64,000 bases of DNA from an uncultured Eubacterium sp. (GCA_944380545.1 CALWHV010000004.1:62001-126000), one strand, 5' to 3'. Positions 9,624-17,111 are shown, counted from the stretch's first letter. Numbers and translations: made by a program. The notes: generated by a model not told the origin, from the sequence alone.

Positions 9624-9882
9624 ACTTGTAGCAGCAGTTGCTGCAAAAACAGAGCTTTCCAAGAAGGATGCCGAGGCCGCTGTAAAGGCTGTTCTCGATG
9701 CTGTTACCGATGCTCTTGCAGACGGTGATAAGGTTGCTCTTGTTGGCTTCGGCACTTTTGAGGTTAAGACCCGCGCTGCTCGCACCGGCAAGAACCCCCG
9801 CACCGGCGAGTCCATCTCCATCCCCGCTTCAAAGGTTCCGTCCTTTAAGGCAGGCGCAGCTCTTAAGAACGCTGTAAAATAA
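9610..9882 (+). CDS. hup: HU-family nucleoid DNA-binding protein
   Basis: A 90-residue HU homologue that bends DNA and compacts the nucleoid. It starts [11 protein letters not shown] and contains the beta-arm sequence [20 protein letters not shown] and the C-terminal [10 protein letters not shown], all standard. A longer frame begins at 9577, but ATG 9610 sits 8 bases after GGAGG and gives the canonical N-terminus. Its codons favour GCT and CTT over the GC-rich synonyms used by neighbours, as expected for high expression. It is followed by a strong terminator. Confidence 0.97.
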   Translation: MNKTELVAAVAAKTELSKKDAEAAVKAVLDAVTDALADGDKVALVGFGTFEVKTRAARTGKNPRTGESISIPASKVPSFKAGAALKNAVK

Positions 9883-9896
9883 GTTAAAAGCTTACG

Positions 9897-9922
9897 GCCG
9901 CCCTCGGGCGGCTGTTCTTTTT
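9897..9922 (+). terminator. Intrinsic terminator after hup
   Basis: Perfect GCCGCC/GGCGGC stem with a CTCG tetraloop, followed by TGTTCTTTTT. It probably allows partial read-through into rqcP, whose Shine-Dalgarno sequence begins immediately after. Confidence 0.8.
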
Positions 9923-9936
9923 AAGGAGTGATGCTG

Positions 9937-10176
9937 TTGAGGCTTGATAAATATTTAAAGGTTTCGCGCCTTATAAAACGCCGCACCGTTGCAAACGAGG
10001 CGTGCGACGCCGGCAGGGTAGAGGTGAACGGAAAAATCGCGCGCGCGTCCTATGATGTTAAGGCGGGCGATATAATAACGCTGAATCTGGGTCAGTCGCC
10101 CAAAAAATTTCAGGTCGTTGAGGTCAGCGAGCATGCCCTGAAGGAGGACGCCTCCAAAATGTATAAGCCGCTCTGA
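9937..10176 (+). CDS. rqcP: S4-domain ribosome quality-control factor RqcP (YabO)
   Basis: A 79-residue protein that is essentially a single S4 RNA-binding domain (RLDKYLKVSRLIKRRTVA, then GRVEVNGK). RqcP/YabO binds 50S subunits with RqcH and helps add poly-alanine tails to stalled chains. Upstream GTG 9928 and ATG 9931 lie in or against the AAGGAG (9923-9928). The TTG at 9937 is 8 bases downstream and gives the MRLDKYLKVSR start typical of YabO. Position between mazG/hup and yabP supports the call. Confidence 0.9.
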   Translation: MRLDKYLKVSRLIKRRTVANEACDAGRVEVNGKIARASYDVKAGDIITLNLGQSPKKFQVVEVSEHALKEDASKMYKPL

Positions 10177-10204
10177 TGGATTTTGCTCATCAGGGCGCTT
10201 TTTC
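10169..10204 (+). terminator. Intrinsic terminator overlapping the rqcP stop
   Basis: A 10-bp stem, CGCTCTGATG with CATCAGGGCG (one T-G pair), and a 9-base loop, followed by CTTTTTCTTT. The rqcP stop codon is inside the 5' arm. Confidence 0.7.
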
Positions 10205-10284
10205 TTTCATATAATTTACAGGCGGCGTGCCTGAGCGCCGCAAAACGCAGCTTTATTGATTAAACCGAAAGGGCTATGGTTATT

Positions 10285-10563
10285 ATGGAAGAAAAATTCG
10301 GCAAAAAGCCTCATTCGCTCTGCCTTGAAAACAGAAACGGGCTCAAGCTTACGGGGGTCACGGATATGGGCGCGTTCGATGAGGAAAGTGTAACGGCGTT
10401 CACCGATTACGGCTGCCTCACCGTGAGCGGCAGCGGCATACATATAGAGGAGCTCAGCGTTGAAAGCGGCGTGCTGCGCCTGAGCGGAGAGATAACGGCG
10501 CTTATCTACAGCAGCAAAAGCGCAAAGGAAAAAAATATTTTCAGGCGGCTCTTCGGTGCTTGA
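10285..10563 (+). CDS. yabP: Spore cortex morphogenesis protein YabP
   Basis: A 92-residue YabP homologue. It shows the family pattern NRNGLKLTGVTDMGAFDEES, then TDYGCLTVSGSGIHIEELS and LRLSGEITALIYS. YabP is needed for cortex formation in B. subtilis; the biochemical role is unknown. ATG 10285 is chosen over upstream GTG-type codons because CCGAAAGGG lies 11 bases before it. The stop overlaps the GTG start of yabQ by 8 bases. The order rqcP-yabP-yabQ-divIC matches B. subtilis. Confidence 0.9.
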   Translation: MEEKFGKKPHSLCLENRNGLKLTGVTDMGAFDEESVTAFTDYGCLTVSGSGIHIEELSVESGVLRLSGEITALIYSSKSAKEKNIFRRLFGA

Positions 10564-11035
10564 GTCCGCCGCCGTTTTTGCGCTCGGCGGCTTTCTGTTC
10601 GGCGCCGTGTATGATCTTTTTCGCTTTTTTAGGCTGCTGTTTAAAAATAAGGCGTGCTCTTTTATCCTCGATCTTTTGTTTTTTGCGCTTTTCGCTCTCG
10701 GCTTTTTCACCCTGCTGCTCGCGTATAACGACGGAATTGTAAGGGCGTTATACTTTACAGCATATTTTGCCGGGCTGCTTCTCTACATTTTCACCGCGTT
10801 CAGGCTCACGGCGCGTTTTCAGCGGCGCTGTGCGGATTGCGCACGCCGTATTTGTAAAAAAAACGGCGCGTTTGCAAAAAAACTGTTGCAATTACCGCGG
10901 CGGTTGTATTATAATGGTCTTGTGTTAAGGAAAAAGCCTTTACGCAAAAAATCAAAGCCGGCGCCTGCCGCTGTTAAGGGTGATGAGATTGGCAAAGCAA
11001 ATTTCGGCGTTTTTCACCGCCGCGGTAAAAAATAA
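10556..11035 (+). CDS. yabQ: Spore cortex biosynthesis membrane protein YabQ
   Basis: A 159-residue membrane protein with about four hydrophobic segments in the first 90 residues, starting with FALGGFLFGAVYDLFRFFR, which is typical of YabQ. The C-terminal 65 residues are strongly basic and cytosolic. It is required for spore cortex assembly in B. subtilis. The GTG start lies 7 bases after AGGCGG and overlaps yabP. Its 3' end overlaps divIC by about 56 bases in another frame, more than is usual, so the last residues deserve a check for a sequencing error. Confidence 0.82.
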   Translation: MLESAAVFALGGFLFGAVYDLFRFFRLLFKNKACSFILDLLFFALFALGFFTLLLAYNDGIVRALYFTAYFAGLLLYIFTAFRLTARFQRRCADCARRICKKNGAFAKKLLQLPRRLYYNGLVLRKKPLRKKSKPAPAAVKGDEIGKANFGVFHRRGKK

Positions 11036-11312
11036 AAAGCTTCGCACCGCAGTTTTGTGCGTTGCTTTCGCTCTCGTCTTTTTCGGATGCTCCGGATTTG
11101 TGGTATCGCAGGCGGCAGATATAAAAAGGCTCAAAAATCAGCAGGCGGCTTATGATGAGCAGCTTGCCGAGCAGGAGGCGGAAAACGACCGCCTTGAAGA
11201 GATCCTCGATTCGGAGGACCGCGACGCTTATATTGAGCAAAAGGCGCGCGAAAAGGGCTATGTAAAATCCGGCGAGATCGTGTTTTACGATGTCTCCGGC
11301 TCCGGAAACTGA
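10980..11312 (+). CDS. divIC: Septum formation initiator DivIC/FtsB family
   Basis: About 110 residues: a basic N-terminus, one transmembrane helix (roughly residues 22-42), then an extracellular coiled coil (IKRLKNQQAAYDEQLAEQEA) and the family's C-terminal YIEQKAREKGYVKSGE region. DivIC works with FtsL and DivIB in the divisome. Three start codons are possible (GTG 10980, ATG 10983, TTG 10989). The AAGGGTGAT signal at 10976 fits TTG 10989 best by spacing. It closes the yab cluster and is followed by a terminator. Confidence 0.88.
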   Translation: MMRLAKQISAFFTAAVKNKKLRTAVLCVAFALVFFGCSGFVVSQAADIKRLKNQQAAYDEQLAEQEAENDRLEEILDSEDRDAYIEQKAREKGYVKSGEIVFYDVSGSGN

Positions 11313-11322
11313 AGATTGCTTT

Positions 11323-11348
11323 AAGCCGGGTTTATCTCGGCTTATTTT
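11323..11348 (+). terminator. Intrinsic terminator after divIC
   Basis: Stem AAGCCG/CGGCTT with a 9-base loop, followed by ATTTTTG. Confidence 0.7.
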
Positions 11349-11381
11349 TGTTGAAACTCCTGTGCAGAAAAGAGGAATTTT

Positions 11382-12227
11382 ATGAAAGAGATTTCTTCCG
11401 CCGTTATAACCGAAACGGTCAAAAGGCTTGTTATTGATGCAAACAAAATACTGCCTGGCGATTTGGTAGAGCAGATCGCCGCCTGCCGCAAGTGCGACCG
11501 CAATGCCACGGCGCGCTCCGTTCTCGGCGACCTTGAGCAAAATATAGATGCCGCCCTTCAGCTTGATATACCGGTCTGCCAGGATACCGGAATGGCTGTG
11601 ATATTCGCTGAGGTAGGGCAGGATGTGCATATCGTCGGCGAGGGCTTTGAGGACGCCGTTAACCGCGGCGTTTCGCAGGGATATACGGACGGGCTGCTCA
11701 GAAAATCCGTTGTGCGCGACCCGTTTTTTGACAGGGTCAATACAAACGATAATACGCCGGCGGTCATCCACACGCGCATCGTGCCAGGCGAAAATATCAA
11801 AATAACAGCCGCCCCCAAGGGCTTCGGAAGCGAGAATATGAGCGCGCTTCGTATGTTCACTCCCAGCGCGGGCGAGGAGGATATAATCGGCTTTGTTGTT
11901 GAAACTGTCAAAAAGGCCGGCTCAAATCCCTGTCCGCCCGTAGTGGTCGGCGTCGGCATCGGCGGCGATTTTGAATACTGCGCGCTGCTTGCCAAAAAGG
12001 CGCTCTGCCGCCCCGTTTCTCAGCGCAGCAGCATAAGCGGCTATGCCGAAATGGAGCAAAAGCTGCTCGCAAGGATAAACGAGCTTGATATAGGCCCGCA
12101 GGGCTTCGGCGGCAGCACCACCGCGCTTGCCGTGAATATAGAAACATATCCAACGCATATAGCGGGGCTTCCCGTGGCAGTAAATATCGGCTGCCATGTG
12201 ACCCGCCACGCCTCGGCGGTCATATGA
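11382..12227 (+). CDS. fumA: Class I fumarate hydratase alpha subunit (FumA N-terminal type)
   Basis: A 281-residue alpha subunit of the two-subunit, oxygen-sensitive [4Fe-4S] fumarase/tartrate dehydratase family, interconverting fumarate and malate. It shows PVCQDTGMAVIFAEVG, IKITAAPKGFGSENMSALRM, VGVGIGGDFEYCALLAKK and GPQGFGGSTTALAV. Conserved Cys residues in these blocks are the likely cluster ligands. The beta subunit, which normally follows directly, is missing from the window. The next gene is an RNA methyltransferase overlapping by 4 bases. L-tartrate dehydratase alpha is an alternative that sequence alone does not exclude. Confidence 0.88.
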   Translation: MKEISSAVITETVKRLVIDANKILPGDLVEQIAACRKCDRNATARSVLGDLEQNIDAALQLDIPVCQDTGMAVIFAEVGQDVHIVGEGFEDAVNRGVSQGYTDGLLRKSVVRDPFFDRVNTNDNTPAVIHTRIVPGENIKITAAPKGFGSENMSALRMFTPSAGEEDIIGFVVETVKKAGSNPCPPVVVGVGIGGDFEYCALLAKKALCRPVSQRSSISGYAEMEQKLLARINELDIGPQGFGGSTTALAVNIETYPTHIAGLPVAVNIGCHVTRHASAVI

Positions 12228-13357
12228 GCGGGGTGGGGAATATGCCTTATCATCTTGCCGCGCCCTGCCTTTTCGGGCTTGAGAGCCCGCTGGCTGAGGA
12301 GCTCAGGCAGCTCGGAGCGCAGAATGTTTCAGCCGAAAACGGCAGAGTGTTTTTTGACGGCGGCGAGGAAATGATAGTCCGCGCCAATCTTTGCAGCCGC
12401 TTTGCGGAGCGCATACTGATAGCCGCCGCAAGATTCACTGCGCGCAGCTTTACGGAGCTTTTTGACGGCGTCAACGCAGTTTCGTGGAGCGATTATATCG
12501 GCTCGAACGACGCTTTTCCCGTCACGGGGCACTGCGTTTCGTCTGCGCTTCATTCCGTGCCGGACTGCCAGAAGATAATCAAAAAATCCATCGCCGTAAG
12601 CCTTTCGCGCAGCTACGGCGTTGAACGCCTGCCCGAGGGCGGCGCTGTTCATCAGATCCGCTTTTCAATAATCAAGGACGATGTTCTTGTTGCGATAGAC
12701 ACAAGCGGCGCCGGTCTTCACAAGCGCGGCTACCGTCCGGTGTCGAACGCCGCCCCTATAAGGGAAACGCTTGCGGCCGCGCTGTGCAGCTTTTCCAAAC
12801 TTCGCCATTACCACGCGCTTTACGACCCGTTTTGCGGCAGCGGCACCGTTCTTACGGAGGGCGCGCTGCTTGCAAACAATATCGCTCCCGGCCTCGGCAG
12901 ACGTTTCGCGGCGGACGAATGGGGGCTCGTTGACGGTTCGCTCTGGCAGCGCGAGCGTGAGCGCGCAAAAAGCCTTGAAAAAAAGGATACGGATTTCATC
13001 GCCTTCGGAAGCGATATTTCCCCTCAATGCGTAAAGCTCACCCTTGAAAATGCCGAAAGGGCAGGCGTTTCGCGCTTTATGCGCGTCAAGGCCGCCGATA
13101 TTTCCGACTTTGAGCCGCAGAGCGAAAACGGCACGCTCGTAACGAACCCGCCGTACGGCGAGCGTATGCTCGATACAGCTGAGGCGCAGCGTATTTACGG
13201 CGTTATGGGCAAGAAATTTCTGCGCCGCCGCGGCTGGAGCTTCGGCGTAATCTCGCCGGACGAGGAGTTTGAAGCTTTTTTCGGCAGAAAGGCGGATAAA
13301 ACAAGAAAGCTCTATAACGGGATGCTCCGCTGCCGCTATTATATGTATTTCAAATAA
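12224..13357 (+). CDS. THUMP-domain 23S rRNA guanine-N2 methyltransferase (RlmL/YpsC family)
   Basis: A 377-residue class I SAM methyltransferase. An N-terminal ferredoxin-like plus THUMP part (about residues 8-160) precedes the Rossmann domain with YDPFCGSGTVLTEGALL and the catalytic TNPPYGERM. This matches the YpsC/RlmL N-terminal group that makes m2G in 23S rRNA; the exact position is not deducible. The ATG start overlaps the fumA stop (ATGA). An alternative ATG at 12242 has GGGGTGG at good spacing and may be the true start. Confidence 0.88.
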   Translation: MSGVGNMPYHLAAPCLFGLESPLAEELRQLGAQNVSAENGRVFFDGGEEMIVRANLCSRFAERILIAAARFTARSFTELFDGVNAVSWSDYIGSNDAFPVTGHCVSSALHSVPDCQKIIKKSIAVSLSRSYGVERLPEGGAVHQIRFSIIKDDVLVAIDTSGAGLHKRGYRPVSNAAPIRETLAAALCSFSKLRHYHALYDPFCGSGTVLTEGALLANNIAPGLGRRFAADEWGLVDGSLWQRERERAKSLEKKDTDFIAFGSDISPQCVKLTLENAERAGVSRFMRVKAADISDFEPQSENGTLVTNPPYGERMLDTAEAQRIYGVMGKKFLRRRGWSFGVISPDEEFEAFFGRKADKTRKLYNGMLRCRYYMYFK

Positions 13358-13386
13358 AACTTTACGGGCGCTTTTGCCCTGTTTAT

Positions 13387-13410
13387 GCGCCGCCTCGCTT
13401 GACGCGGCGC
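13387..13410 (+). repeat. Inverted repeat overlapping the feoA -35 box
   Basis: GCGCCGC and GCGGCGC form a 7-bp stem with a 10-base centre. The right arm begins at the last base of the TTGACG -35 element. There is no T-run after it, so it looks more like an operator or local structure than a terminator for the upstream methyltransferase gene. Confidence 0.5.
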
Positions 13411-13427
13411 GTATTTATATGTAAAAT
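13399..13427 (+). promoter_or_regulatory. Sigma-A promoter for feoAB
   Basis: TTGACG, 17-nt spacer, TAAAAT, about 38 bases upstream of the feoA GTG. No clear Fur box was recognised. Confidence 0.75.
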
Positions 13428-13464
13428 ATCTAATGAAAGATTTTTAATAACGGAGGTGAGCGCA

Positions 13465-13689
13465 GTGCTTTTAAAGGACGCCGCAGTGGGCGACACCTGC
13501 ATCGTGCAGGAGATACGCCTGCCTTTTCAGATGGAACGCAGGCTCGAAGCGCTCGGTATGACTAAAAACACCCCTGTTTTCGTTGTAAACAGAAAGGGCA
13601 GGGGAATCCTCATCATAAAGGTTCGCGGCACAAGATTTGCGCTCGGCTGCAATATAACTAAAAATATAGAAGTGAGGCGGTCCGTATGA
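13465..13689 (+). CDS. feoA: Ferrous iron transport protein FeoA
   Basis: A 74-residue SH3-like FeoA protein (GDTCIVQEIRL, RRLEALGMTKNTPV, FALGCNITKNIEV). FeoA is a small cytosolic accessory of the FeoB ferrous iron permease. A longer frame starts at 13399, but GTG 13465 lies 8 bases after GGAGG and gives the normal FeoA length. The stop overlaps the feoB ATG by 4 bases, so the two are translationally coupled. Confidence 0.93.
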   Translation: MLLKDAAVGDTCIVQEIRLPFQMERRLEALGMTKNTPVFVVNRKGRGILIIKVRGTRFALGCNITKNIEVRRSV

Positions 13690-15728
13690 GCAGTGAGATG
13701 ACCATAGGCTTCATCGGCAACCCGAACTGCGGCAAAACCACCCTGTTCAACGCCTATACCGGCGCCAACCTCAAGGTGGCGAACTGGCCGGGCGTAACCG
13801 TTGAAAAGGTAGAGGGCGCAATAAAGCATCACAACACGGATATCCACCTTGTTGACCTGCCCGGCACATACAGCCTGACCTCCTATACTATGGAGGAAAC
13901 GGTCTCCCGCAGCTTTATCCTCGGCGGGGATGTGGATGTTATCATCAATGTGGCGGACGCCTCCGCCCTGGAGCGCAGCCTTTATCTTACGCTTCAGCTC
14001 CTTGAGCTCGGCAAGCCCGTCGTGCTGGCGCTCAATATGATGGATATAGTTGAAAAGCGCGGTATGGAGATAGATCTTCACCGCCTGCCGGAAATGCTCG
14101 GCATACCCGTCGTTCCCGTCTCTGCAAGAAAGCGCCGCGGGCTCGACGCGCTGCTTCACGCCGCGGTTCACCATAAGGGAGCGACCGCGCCGGACAGGCT
14201 TATACATAACCACGCCTCAAGCACCGCCCACGCGCACGACCACCATTCGGAATTTGCAATGGTTTATTCGGACGATATCGAGGATAAGATAGACTGGATA
14301 ATACCCGAGCTCAAAAAACGCTATCCGAGCCTGACGAATTACCGCTGGCACGCAATAAAGCTGCTTGAGCAGGATCCCGAGATAACTAAAAAATATCCGG
14401 TCGATCTGCCGCAGGTCATAGACCGCAGCTATGAATCCGATATAATAAATCAAAAATACGATTTTATAAGCGAGATAATCGACGAGGTGCTTATCCACAA
14501 GCAGCGCCAGGATGTGTTCACCGAAAGGGTGGACAGGATCCTTACCGACAGATTCTGGGGCATCCCCGTTTTCCTCGGCGTTATGGCGGTGATATTCTTC
14601 CTCACCTTCACCGTCGGCGATTGGGTGAAGGGCTATTTTGAGATAGCGATAGATTTTATCTCCGCCGCGGCCTCTGCAGGGCTCACGGCGGTCAACGCCG
14701 GCGAAATAGTCTCCTCCCTTGTTGTGGACGGCATTATAGCCGGAGTGGGAACGATAGTCACCTTCCTGCCTAATATACTGATTCTGTTTTTGTGCCTTGC
14801 GCTGCTGGAGGACAGCGGCTATATGGCGCGCGTGGCGTATGTTATGGAGGGCGTTATGAGCCGCCTCGGCCTTTCCGGCAAGGCGTTCATACCGATGCTG
14901 CTCGGCTTCGGCTGCACCGTGCCCGCAATAATGGCGTCGCGCGCCCTTGAAAGCAGGCGCGACCGATATAAAGTGATGCTCGTAACGCCGTTTATGAGCT
15001 GCAATGCAAGGCTCACCATTTATATCCTGTTTTCGGAGATGTTCTTTGCAGAAAACGCAATGCTCGCCGCATATTCAATGTATCTTATAGGCATAGTAGT
15101 TGCAATAGCGGTCTGCGCCGTCATCCATCTTGTGGACCGCAAAAAAAGCGAGAACTACCTTATGATAGAGCTGCCCGAATATAAGCTGCCGGACGGCAGA
15201 ACCGTCGGCATCTATGTTTGGGAAAAGATAAAGGATTACCTCGGCAAGGCGGGCTCAACCATATTTATAGCCACCATCATAATCTGGGCGCTGCTCAATT
15301 TCGGCCCCTCCGGCTATGCTCAAAATGCAACGGACAGCTTCGGCGCGGCAATCGGAAAGCTGCTCGTGCCCGTGTTTGCGCCCATAGGCCTCGGCTATTG
15401 GCAGATCGTTGTTGCGCTCATTGCCGGCATCTCCGCCAAAGAGGTGGTGGTCTCAAGCTGCGCCGTGCTCTTCGGCATCGTAAACGCAGGCTCCGAGGCG
15501 GGTATGTCGGCATTCTCCGCAGCGCTTGAGGGTATCGGCTTCGGTCAGCTCAACGCCTTCTGTCTTATGGTGTTCTGCCTGCTTTATATCCCGTGCGCCG
15601 CCGCGCTTGCAACCATAAAAAAAGAATCAAACAGCTGGGGCTGGATGGGCTTTACGGCGTTTTTCCAGCTTGCCACCGCGTGGGTGGTCACCTTTGCGGT
15701 TTACCGTATAGGTCTGCTGATAATCTAA
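13686..15728 (+). CDS. feoB: Ferrous iron transporter FeoB
   Basis: A 680-residue Fe(II) permease. The N-terminal G domain has GNPNCGKT (G1, residues 11-18), DLPGTYSLTSY (G3) and NMMDIVEKRG (G4). A His/Asp-rich stretch (HAHDHHSE, about residues 179-186) lies just after it. The membrane domain follows with about eight helices and the conserved Cys-bearing LLGFGCTVPAI and TPFMSCNARL segments. It is probably the main ferrous iron importer under anoxic conditions. It forms an operon with feoA and ends at a strong hairpin. Confidence 0.97.
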   Translation: MSSEMTIGFIGNPNCGKTTLFNAYTGANLKVANWPGVTVEKVEGAIKHHNTDIHLVDLPGTYSLTSYTMEETVSRSFILGGDVDVIINVADASALERSLYLTLQLLELGKPVVLALNMMDIVEKRGMEIDLHRLPEMLGIPVVPVSARKRRGLDALLHAAVHHKGATAPDRLIHNHASSTAHAHDHHSEFAMVYSDDIEDKIDWIIPELKKRYPSLTNYRWHAIKLLEQDPEITKKYPVDLPQVIDRSYESDIINQKYDFISEIIDEVLIHKQRQDVFTERVDRILTDRFWGIPVFLGVMAVIFFLTFTVGDWVKGYFEIAIDFISAAASAGLTAVNAGEIVSSLVVDGIIAGVGTIVTFLPNILILFLCLALLEDSGYMARVAYVMEGVMSRLGLSGKAFIPMLLGFGCTVPAIMASRALESRRDRYKVMLVTPFMSCNARLTIYILFSEMFFAENAMLAAYSMYLIGIVVAIAVCAVIHLVDRKKSENYLMIELPEYKLPDGRTVGIYVWEKIKDYLGKAGSTIFIATIIIWALLNFGPSGYAQNATDSFGAAIGKLLVPVFAPIGLGYWQIVVALIAGISAKEVVVSSCAVLFGIVNAGSEAGMSAFSAALEGIGFGQLNAFCLMVFCLLYIPCAAALATIKKESNSWGWMGFTAFFQLATAWVVTFAVYRIGLLII

Positions 15729-15752
15729 AATTTTAAAGAAACGGCAAATACC

Positions 15753-15788
15753 AAAGCGCCGCACCGAAAATCATCGGTGCGGCGCTTT
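15753..15788. terminator. Bidirectional terminator between feoB and the DUF3784 gene
   Basis: A near-perfect 15-bp stem, AAAGCGCCGCACCGA with TCGGTGCGGCGCTTT, and a 6-base loop between convergent genes. T-rich on the plus side, A-rich on the left for the minus strand. Confidence 0.85.
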
Positions 15789-15798
15789 CATCGTCGCC

Positions 15799-16140
15799 TT
15801 ATTTTTTGCATTTTGTTGCGGCATAATATCCGTAAACAACTATCGCCGCAATCAGCAGCGCTATGAATATCAGCGCCGGCGCTGTCATCAGCCTTTCCTC
15901 AAGCCGTCCCGTTTCAACAAAATATGTGGTCGCGCCGAGCCCTGCCACAAGCGCCGTGCAGAAAAGCGCCAAAAATCCTCCGGCGCGGCTCAGCTTTTTT
16001 GCGTCATACAGCGCCTTATCCTCGGCGCTTGCCGTGTTGTAGCCCGAAAGCAGCCACGCGCCGTGTCCGCTGAGCATTATTGCGGATAGAATCAGGAATA
16101 CGGCGCAGAGCGCGGCGCATACTATCGTTCCTGTATACAT
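15799..16140 (-). CDS. DUF3784-type small membrane protein
   Basis: A 113-residue protein with three predicted membrane helices. Between the first two is the family signature GHGAWLLSGYNTASAEDK...YDAKKLSR, which resembles DUF3784 proteins; their function is unknown. The start at 16140 is chosen because GAGGAG lies 7 bases upstream. The longer frame from 16170 has no ribosome binding site. It has its own promoter and converges with feoB. Confidence 0.78.
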   Translation of the reverse strand: MYTGTIVCAALCAVFLILSAIMLSGHGAWLLSGYNTASAEDKALYDAKKLSRAGGFLALFCTALVAGLGATTYFVETGRLEERLMTAPALIFIALLIAAIVVYGYYAATKCKK

Positions 16141-16160
16141 ATAAATCACTCCTCGGCTCA

Positions 16161-16189
16161 TGTATAGCACTGTTTTTCGGGAATGTCAA
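16161..16189 (-). promoter_or_regulatory. Sigma-A promoter for the DUF3784 gene
   Basis: On the minus strand TTGACA, 17-nt spacer, TATACA, ending about 20 bases upstream of the ATG. Confidence 0.75.
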
Positions 16190-16198
16190 TATTATTTT

Positions 16199-16921
16199 TT
16201 AGTCCGCGCCGTCCTTCGGCTTCATCGCGTTATATGAGGTCAGCACGGCTTCGTCGCTTATGTTGCACCCCAGCTCGTATATCGGCACAAGCTTGAAAAT
16301 CCTGTCCAGAACCGAAAGCAGCTTCTTCATCCTGTCCGCCTCAAGGTGGCGCACCGTCTGCGCAAAAAAATTATATATCGCCTTTGACGGGTCCGCGCGT
16401 TTTATGTGGTTTTCCTCGCTTCGCTCAAGAAAGCAGATGCCCGCAAGCGGCAGCAGCTCCGGCGTTGAATAATCGTACTTCCCGCTCCAGGGCGTGCCGC
16501 AGGCAAAAACCCTGCCGTCTATTATCCTTATCGCGGGCTTGTCGTCGTTAACCATATGCGCGCGCTCTCCGAAATGCTTGAGCCACAGCGCGGTGTGCGT
16601 CGATTTTCCCGTGCCGCTGTCGGCCGAAAACGCATACGCAACGCCGTCAACCGCCACGCAGGAGGAGTGCAGCAGCACGCCGTTGTGCTCTATCAGCGCG
16701 TTGTAAAAATCGCTGCCCGTAAGCATATATTCCCAGTCGTTTGAATTCAGCTCCGGATGCCTCTCCGCCGCCAGCTGCACGCGCTGCGGCGTAACATCTA
16801 TAACAATATCCGCGCTGTCCTCGCTTTGGTCTGCGCTGATATAGGGCGCGGCCTGCCTGCCCGTGCGCCCCGTCATATTTTTCAGGTCAACTCTCAGTCC
16901 TGCAATCTCACATATCGCCAT
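16199..16921 (-). CDS. HprK-like P-loop kinase, substrate unknown
   Basis: A 240-residue protein related to the C-terminal kinase domain of HPr kinase/phosphorylase. It has a P-loop ADSGTGKST (residues 100-108) preceded by LLHSSCVAVDG, a likely catalytic NDDKP (125-129) and GTPWSGK (142-148). The HprK N-terminal domain and its C-terminal signature are absent, so it is unlikely to be the catabolite-control HPr kinase. Similar HprK-like proteins phosphorylate peptides such as lasso-peptide tails, but no precursor, PqqD-like protein or exporter is adjacent. It has a strong promoter and an AGGAG site. Fold confident, role unknown. Confidence 0.72.
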   Translation of the reverse strand: MAICEIAGLRVDLKNMTGRTGRQAAPYISADQSEDSADIVIDVTPQRVQLAAERHPELNSNDWEYMLTGSDFYNALIEHNGVLLHSSCVAVDGVAYAFSADSGTGKSTHTALWLKHFGERAHMVNDDKPAIRIIDGRVFACGTPWSGKYDYSTPELLPLAGICFLERSEENHIKRADPSKAIYNFFAQTVRHLEADRMKKLLSVLDRIFKLVPIYELGCNISDEAVLTSYNAMKPKDGAD

Positions 16922-16944
16922 AAAAACTCTCCTAACTGAAATCC

Positions 16945-16973
16945 ATTATAATTTATTTGCCTTTTTTAGTCAA
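16945..16973 (-). promoter_or_regulatory. Sigma-A promoter for the HprK-like gene
   Basis: On the minus strand TTGACT, 17-nt spacer, TATAAT, ending 23 bases before the ATG. Confidence 0.8.
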
Positions 16974-16974
16974 T

Positions 16975-17020
16975 AGAGCGCTCACGGTACCGTTTTTCTC
17001 CCCGTGCGCGCTTTCCTTTT
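16975..17020 (+). terminator. Hairpin with T-rich tail in a divergent intergenic region
   Basis: A 13-position stem with one mismatch (arms 16975-16987 and 17002-17014) is followed by CCTTTTATT. It looks like a plus-strand terminator, yet no plus-strand gene precedes it. It lies between the promoters of the HprK-like gene and dinB. Confidence 0.45.
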
Positions 17021-17049
17021 ATTGCCTGCGCCTTTTTTCGTCTTTTGTG

Positions 17050-17078
17050 TTGACAGCCCGTTCGTTCGGCGGTATAAT
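17050..17078 (+). promoter_or_regulatory. Consensus sigma-A promoter for dinB
   Basis: TTGACA, 17-nt spacer, TATAAT, a full match to consensus. The -10 box is followed directly by a LexA-like operator. Confidence 0.85.
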
Positions 17079-17092
17079 AGAACAAATGTTCG
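17079..17092 (+). promoter_or_regulatory. LexA (SOS) box at the dinB transcription start
   Basis: AGAACAAATGTTCG matches the Gram-positive SOS box CGAAC-N4-GTTCG with one outer change. It covers the expected +1, so LexA binding would block the consensus promoter. Confidence 0.75.
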
Positions 17093-17111
17093 ATAAAGGA
17101 GCTGATCCGCC

